DNA of 64,000 nt from F23-B02 sp963620985 (GTDB taxonomy: Bacteria > Bacillota > Clostridia > Oscillospirales > Oscillospiraceae): positions 14,072 through 78,071 of the forward strand of contig CAVFCI010000005.1 in assembly GCA_963620985.1 (NCBI GenBank). Reading direction: 5' to 3'. Shown here piece by piece: positions 60,245-64,000 of this stretch. The position numbers were made by a program, and so were the translations under genes. The first letter of the stretch is position 1. Every line of letters begins with the position of its first letter. The notes under the pieces were generated by a model. It was not told where the DNA came from and ran no database searches. It saw only the letters and a program-made list of their open reading frames with translations.

Positions 60245-63013
60245 TTATTTGCCGGAAAGCTGCTTTTTGATTATCTTGACCTGACGCTTTGCTGCGTAGG
60301 GTCCTATTGCCTTTAACTTGTCCTCGGCGGGGATCATCTTGCTGTTCTGCGGACGGTTGCGCTTGAGGTGGATAGCGTCGAACTCGCACTTGGTGGTGCA
60401 GATGCCGCAGCCGATGCACTTGTTCGGGTCTACGACGCTGCGGCCGCAGCTCAGGCAGCGGGAGGCCTCGGACTTGATCTGTTCCTCGGTGAAGGTCACA
60501 CGGTCGTCCTCCATGGTGAGCACCTTCTTGGAGTCGATGGCGACCTCGGAGCGTGCGGGCTTCTTGAACTTCTCTGCCGGCAGAGCGATATTCTGCTTGT
60601 CAAGCTCCTTGAACTCGCGCAGGTTGCGGTGGATCGTCAGCGACTGGCCGACGTTTACAAAGCGGTGGATGGAGACCGCACCCTCGCGGCCGGTTGCGAT
60701 GGCGTCGATGGTGTACTTAGGACCGGTCGCGCAGTCGCCGCCGACGAAGATGTCCTTCTCCTCGGTCTGGAAGGTGACTGCATCGTGGTCGATGAGGCTG
60801 CCGTCGGGAGTCTCGGCCATGGTGCCGGCGAGGACGGAGCCGTACTCGGAGCGCTGGCCGATAGCGACCAGAACATTGGAGCAGGGGACGGTGATGGTCT
60901 CGCTCTCGTCATATACGGGTGCAAACTTGCCCTCGGCATTGCGCACGGAGGTGCAGCGCATGAGCTCGATGGCGGTGACCTTGCCGTCCTCGCCTATAAC
61001 GGCCTTGGGGGCCCAGGAATTGTTGATGACAACGCCGTCGGCTATGCCGGCGTTCTTCTCGTCGGGAACGGTGGGCATCTCCTCGTCCTTCTCAAGGCAG
61101 TACATATTGACGCTGCCCTTGGTCAGACGGCGTGCAGCGCGCGCTACGTCGATGGCTGCGTTGCCGCCGCCGATGACGACCACGTCGCCGCTGAGCTTCT
61201 TGGTCTTGCCGCTGTTGACGGCGCGCAGGAAGTCGAGACCGCCCAGAACGCCCTTGAGCTCCTCGCCCGGGATGTTCAGCTTTGCAGCCTTCTGGAGGCC
61301 GACTGCAACGTAGAAGGCCTTGAAGCCCTCGTCGCGCAGCTGCTGGATGGTGATGTCCTTGCCGACCTCAACGCCGCAGCGGAACTCAACGCCCATCTCG
61401 CGCAGAACGTCGATCTCGCTCTTTACGATGTCCTTGCCGATACGGAAGGAGGGGATGCCGTTTACGAGCATGCCGCCGGGGACTGCTTCCTTCTCGAATA
61501 CGACCGGGCTGTAGCCCTCGATTGCGAGGAAGTATGCGCAGGACATACCGGCAGGACCTGCGCCGATGATGGCGATCTTCTGGTCAAACTTTGCGCGGGT
61601 GCAGGACAGCATGGGCGGCACGTAGCGGTGCTCGGCCTTCATGTCCTGCTCGGCGATGAACTTCTTTATCTCGTCGATGGCCAGAGGCTCGTCAACGGTG
61701 CCGCGGGTGCATGCATCCTCGCAGTACTTGCGGCAGATGCTTCCGCAGACCGCGGGGAAGGGGTTATCCTTCTTTATAAGCTTGAGAGCGTCGGCATAGC
61801 GGCCGTCGGCTGCCATCTTGATGTAGCCCTGAATTGCGATGTGAGCCGGACATGCGACCTTGCAGGGTGCGGTGCCGGTCGGCCAGGTCTGGATCGAGCC
61901 GTTCTCGTTTCTGTAGTTCTTGTTCCAGTGATCCTCGCCCCACTGGGTGTCGTCGGGCAGCTCGTGACGGGGATACTCGATCGGGCCGTCCTGAGTGCAC
62001 AGCTTCTGTCCGAGGCGTACTGCGCCTGCCGGGCAGGTCTCGACACACTTGCCGCAGGCCACGCACTTTTCGGGGTCGGACTCGGCGGTGTACGCCGATG
62101 CCGAGAGGTTCGGGGTGTTGAACAGCTGGGAGGTGCGCAGCGCGTTGCAGATGCCGACCGCGCAGTTGCAGATGCCGAAGATCTTGTCCTCGCCGTCTAT
62201 GTTGGTTATCTGATGGACATAGCCCTTGTCCTCGGCCTTCTGGAGGATCTCCATGGCCTCTTCATAGGTGATGTCGTGGCCGTGATTGGTCTCGCGGCAG
62301 TAGTCGGCAAAGTCGCCGACGCCGATGCACCATTCGCACTCGATGTCGCCCGAGCCCTCGCCGCGGATGCGCTGCTGCTTACGGCAGGAGCAGACGGAAA
62401 CGCCGATGTGACCCTCGTACTTCTTCAGCCAGTGGCTCAGATGCTCGATGGGCAGGCTCTTGCTCTCTGCGGGGATGGCCTTCTCAACGGGAACAACGTG
62501 CATGCCGATGCCTGCGCCGCCGGGAGGTACGAGCTCGGTGATGCCTGCCAGGGGCAGATACGCCATGCGCTCGAAGAAGTCTGCGGTCTCGGGGTACATA
62601 TCGGACTGCTCGGGGTTTATCATCATGATCTCTGCGCTGCCGGGGACGAACATGTCCAGCACCCAGCGCTTTTCATGGTTGGGGTTCTTGCCGTCGAGGT
62701 TTTCCCAGTGGTACTCGACGAGGCCGCTCTCGCTGACGGCCTGCAGGGCCTTTTCGAGGTATGCTCTGTCAAACTGCGGGTTCTTCTTTGCCAGCTGCTC
62801 GATGGTCAGGGGAACGCGCTTTTTCATGGTCAGGCAGATATCGAGGATATCGTCCGCCATCTTCTGGTCATACTTGTATGCGGTGTACTTGAGTGCGGAA
62901 TTGATGCCAATGTATTCGGGGGATTCCGGCGTGATCTTGTCCTTGCCGAGAAGGACGGTTGCGCGGTCGGTGATCTCCTTGCCGAGCTTGGCGATCTTCT
63001 GATCTTTTGTCAT
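60245..63013 (-). CDS. Multi-domain FeS/FAD NAD(P)-type oxidoreductase (cassette B)
   Basis: This 922-residue protein is the paralogue of 10958-13777, with the same order: a helical N-terminus, a Cys-rich region (VCSCRK, IECEWC, GICNCAVGICN), ferredoxin motif CVACGKCVETCP, GltD-like FeS motif (CGSICRKYCEDAC), FAD site GAGPAGMSCAYF, NAD(P) site IGGGNAAIDVA, DIFVGGD, and C-terminal CLSCG / CIGCGICTTKC. It probably carries electrons from NAD(P)H through FAD and several clusters. It starts the cassette, under a promoter next to the divergent TetR gene. Confidence 0.85.
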   Translation of the reverse strand: MTKDQKIAKLGKEITDRATVLLGKDKITPESPEYIGINSALKYTAYKYDQKMADDILDICLTMKKRVPLTIEQLAKKNPQFDRAYLEKALQAVSESGLVEYHWENLDGKNPNHEKRWVLDMFVPGSAEIMMINPEQSDMYPETADFFERMAYLPLAGITELVPPGGAGIGMHVVPVEKAIPAESKSLPIEHLSHWLKKYEGHIGVSVCSCRKQQRIRGEGSGDIECEWCIGVGDFADYCRETNHGHDITYEEAMEILQKAEDKGYVHQITNIDGEDKIFGICNCAVGICNALRTSQLFNTPNLSASAYTAESDPEKCVACGKCVETCPAGAVRLGQKLCTQDGPIEYPRHELPDDTQWGEDHWNKNYRNENGSIQTWPTGTAPCKVACPAHIAIQGYIKMAADGRYADALKLIKKDNPFPAVCGSICRKYCEDACTRGTVDEPLAIDEIKKFIAEQDMKAEHRYVPPMLSCTRAKFDQKIAIIGAGPAGMSCAYFLAIEGYSPVVFEKEAVPGGMLVNGIPSFRIGKDIVKSEIDVLREMGVEFRCGVEVGKDITIQQLRDEGFKAFYVAVGLQKAAKLNIPGEELKGVLGGLDFLRAVNSGKTKKLSGDVVVIGGGNAAIDVARAARRLTKGSVNMYCLEKDEEMPTVPDEKNAGIADGVVINNSWAPKAVIGEDGKVTAIELMRCTSVRNAEGKFAPVYDESETITVPCSNVLVAIGQRSEYGSVLAGTMAETPDGSLIDHDAVTFQTEEKDIFVGGDCATGPKYTIDAIATGREGAVSIHRFVNVGQSLTIHRNLREFKELDKQNIALPAEKFKKPARSEVAIDSKKVLTMEDDRVTFTEEQIKSEASRCLSCGRSVVDPNKCIGCGICTTKCEFDAIHLKRNRPQNSKMIPAEDKLKAIGPYAAKRQVKIIKKQLSGK

Positions 63014-63077
63014 GAGTTTCAGGCCTCCTGATAAGATTTTTGATGCGCTTGTGAATTAAATGGCGATGCTTGAATTT

Positions 63078-63106
63078 ATCTTACTTTTATTGTTGAAAAT
63101 AGTCAA
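63078..63106 (-). promoter_or_regulatory. Promoter of cassette B
   Basis: On the minus strand TTGACT (63101-63106) and TAAGAT (63078-63083) are 17 bases apart, 65 bases before the ATG. The divergent region 63014-63244 probably also holds the TetR operator, which I could not pin down. Confidence 0.6.
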
Positions 63107-63177
63107 TAAACGCGCTTTAAATTTGACAAATCTCACAAAAAACCTGTAAAATATTTGAGAACACTTTCTTTTTCAAC

Positions 63178-63206
63178 TTGACATTTGCGAACAAAATGCT
63201 TAAAAT
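63178..63206 (+). promoter_or_regulatory. Promoter of the TetR-family gene
   Basis: TTGACA (63178-63183) and TAAAAT (63201-63206) are 17 bases apart, 39 bases before the GTG start. Confidence 0.65.
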
Positions 63207-63244
63207 GTTTTTAAAATAAGTACAGTTTTGCAGGGGGTGTTCCG

Positions 63245-63850
63245 GTGCAGGATTCTGCGTCAAGGCTCAGGGAGGACATTGCAAAATGTGCCATAGAGCT
63301 GTTTAAGAACGAGGGCTACGGCAGCGTCAGCGTAAACGAGATATGTCAGGCCGCGCACGTCTCGCGCACGGTTTTTTACACCGTGTTCAAGGGCAAGCGC
63401 AGCATACTCGACTATGTCGTCGCAAAGCCGCAGCAGAACGATGAGGAGAGCTTCCGGCGCTTTGCCGATGCCGAGAACGACTTTGAGCGCATCTGGCAGC
63501 TCTTCGAGCGCTTTATAGACATCGCGCTCGCCTTCGGTCCGAAGCTTACGAGCACGCTGTTCATCATGCAGTTCGAGTCGCCCGAGGGCATACGCGACGC
63601 GGTGCATGCGCTGGACGATCTGTTTGCAACGCTTGCCAAAAACTGCGCAAAAAACGGGATAATCGAGACCGAGGAGCCGCCCGAGCTTCTCTCGCGCATA
63701 GCGACCGATCTCATTATCCACGAGCTTTACGTCTGGTGCAGTCAGAACGGCAACTTCTCGCTGCGCGAGCGTGCGCGGCAGTACGCCGAGGTCGCCTACC
63801 ATGTAAAGCCCAAGTACCGCATGAGCCCCGAGCAGCGCGCCGCGCTGTGA
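63245..63850 (+). CDS. TetR-family regulator, divergent from cassette B
   Basis: The start is GTG 63245 after AGGGGGTG. The 201-residue protein has the TetR helix-turn-helix at about 12-58 (YGSVSVNEICQAAHVSRTVFY, read in parts) and an all-helical ligand domain without a motif I know. Its place opposite the cassette B oxidoreductase makes it the likely regulator of that cassette, perhaps sensing the CoA-ester or aromatic substrate. No such gene stands beside cassette A. Confidence 0.87.
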   Translation: MQDSASRLREDIAKCAIELFKNEGYGSVSVNEICQAAHVSRTVFYTVFKGKRSILDYVVAKPQQNDEESFRRFADAENDFERIWQLFERFIDIALAFGPKLTSTLFIMQFESPEGIRDAVHALDDLFATLAKNCAKNGIIETEEPPELLSRIATDLIIHELYVWCSQNGNFSLRERARQYAEVAYHVKPKYRMSPEQRAAL

Positions 63851-63885
63851 CACTGGCTCGATACGGGATCGATACGGAACATAAA

Positions 63886-63922
63886 ACGGCCATACAGAGA
63901 CTTTGCGTCTCCGTATGGCCGT
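63886..63922 (+). terminator. Hairpin after the TetR gene
   Basis: ACGGCCATACAGAGAC (63886-63901) pairs with GTCTCCGTATGGCCGT (63907-63922) with one mismatch. There is no T run directly after it. Confidence 0.6.
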
Positions 63923-63930
63923 ACAGCTTG

Positions 63931-63960
63931 TCAAAAAAGTCCCTTGCGGGACTTTTTTGA
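63931..63960. terminator. Second terminator after the TetR gene
   Basis: A perfect 13-bp stem TCAAAAAAGTCCC / GGGACTTTTTTGA (63931-63943 with 63948-63960) has a TTGC loop and suits both strands. Another short repeat, CATTTTGAA-N4-TTCAAAATG, touches the window end. Confidence 0.8.
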
Positions 63961-64000
63961 CTGCACTTTTCCGCCGAGCATTTTGAAAGTATTCAAAATG

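Noticed and set aside
56027..63013. [NiFe]-hydrogenase maturation operon
   Set aside because: hypA and hypB are present, but hypC, hypD, hypE, hypF and hydrogenase subunits are not; the other genes belong to different families.
60368..63031. A very long open frame (887 codons) on the plus strand
   Set aside because: It is exactly antisense to the cassette B oxidoreductase, whose FeS, FAD and NAD(P) motifs are clear. GC-rich third positions leave the opposite strand open. It has no ribosome site and no family features.

Overview
The window looks like chromosome from a strictly anaerobic, GC-rich Clostridia-type Firmicute, plausibly a gut Oscillospiraceae or a relative. This is inferred from gene content only, because no rRNA or tRNA is present. 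The signs are Gram-positive lipoprotein signals, strong GGAGG ribosome sites, an oxygen-sensitive glycyl-radical enzyme, many 4Fe-4S proteins, YesM/YesN-type two-component systems, an AraR-type repressor and CsoR control of metal efflux.

Layout. 1-3.8 kb (minus): an SPFH-domain protein with tandem zinc ribbons, a membrane-anchored protein, a DUF4428 protein and a lipoprotein cut by the window edge; upstream lies a stand-alone receiver whose phospho-acceptor Asp is Glu. 3.9-7.2 kb (plus): a 7TM degenerate kinase, a NarL-type kinase and a LuxR-type regulator. 7.5-13.8 kb (minus): cassette A, made of an FeS/FAD oxidoreductase, HypA, two 2-hydroxyacyl-CoA-dehydratase-like subunits and a small membrane protein. 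13.9-16.4 kb (minus): ogt, a membrane-anchored protein and a YozG/DUF2975 pair with twin operators. 16.6-21.1 kb: an NSS symporter, a CsoR-controlled P1B ATPase and a DUF4867 protein. 21.4-25.3 kb (plus): a glycyl-radical enzyme with an SCP2-like N-terminal extension, preceded by its activase. 25.4-39.8 kb: a complete L-arabinose regulon (sensor lipoprotein, YesM/YesN, araD, araA, araB, a two-permease sugar ABC importer, and divergent araR). 40.0-45.5 kb (plus): argC-argJ-argB-argD and a transsulfuration-type PLP enzyme. 46.2-49.0 kb (plus): metY-metA behind a methionine-rich leader peptide and a terminator, which has the layout of a classical attenuator. 49.1-56.0 kb: a TRAP transporter, a split transketolase, a Gfo/Idh/MocA oxidoreductase and a divergent FadR-type regulator. 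56.0-63.0 kb (minus): cassette B, the same gene order as cassette A plus hypB, with a divergent TetR regulator at 63.2 kb.

The strongest candidate for an undescribed system is the duplicated cassette: oxidoreductase, HypA(+HypB), two dehydratase-like subunits and a small one-pass membrane protein. The 2-hydroxyacyl-CoA dehydratase family normally needs an ATP-driven activase. None is encoded here. Instead each copy carries nickel-type metallochaperones and a large NAD(P)H-type flavin/FeS protein, with no [NiFe]-hydrogenase in the window. Other prominent points are the SCP2-like/glycyl-radical fusion and the Met-codon attenuator. All functions are inferred from sequence reading; no database search was run.
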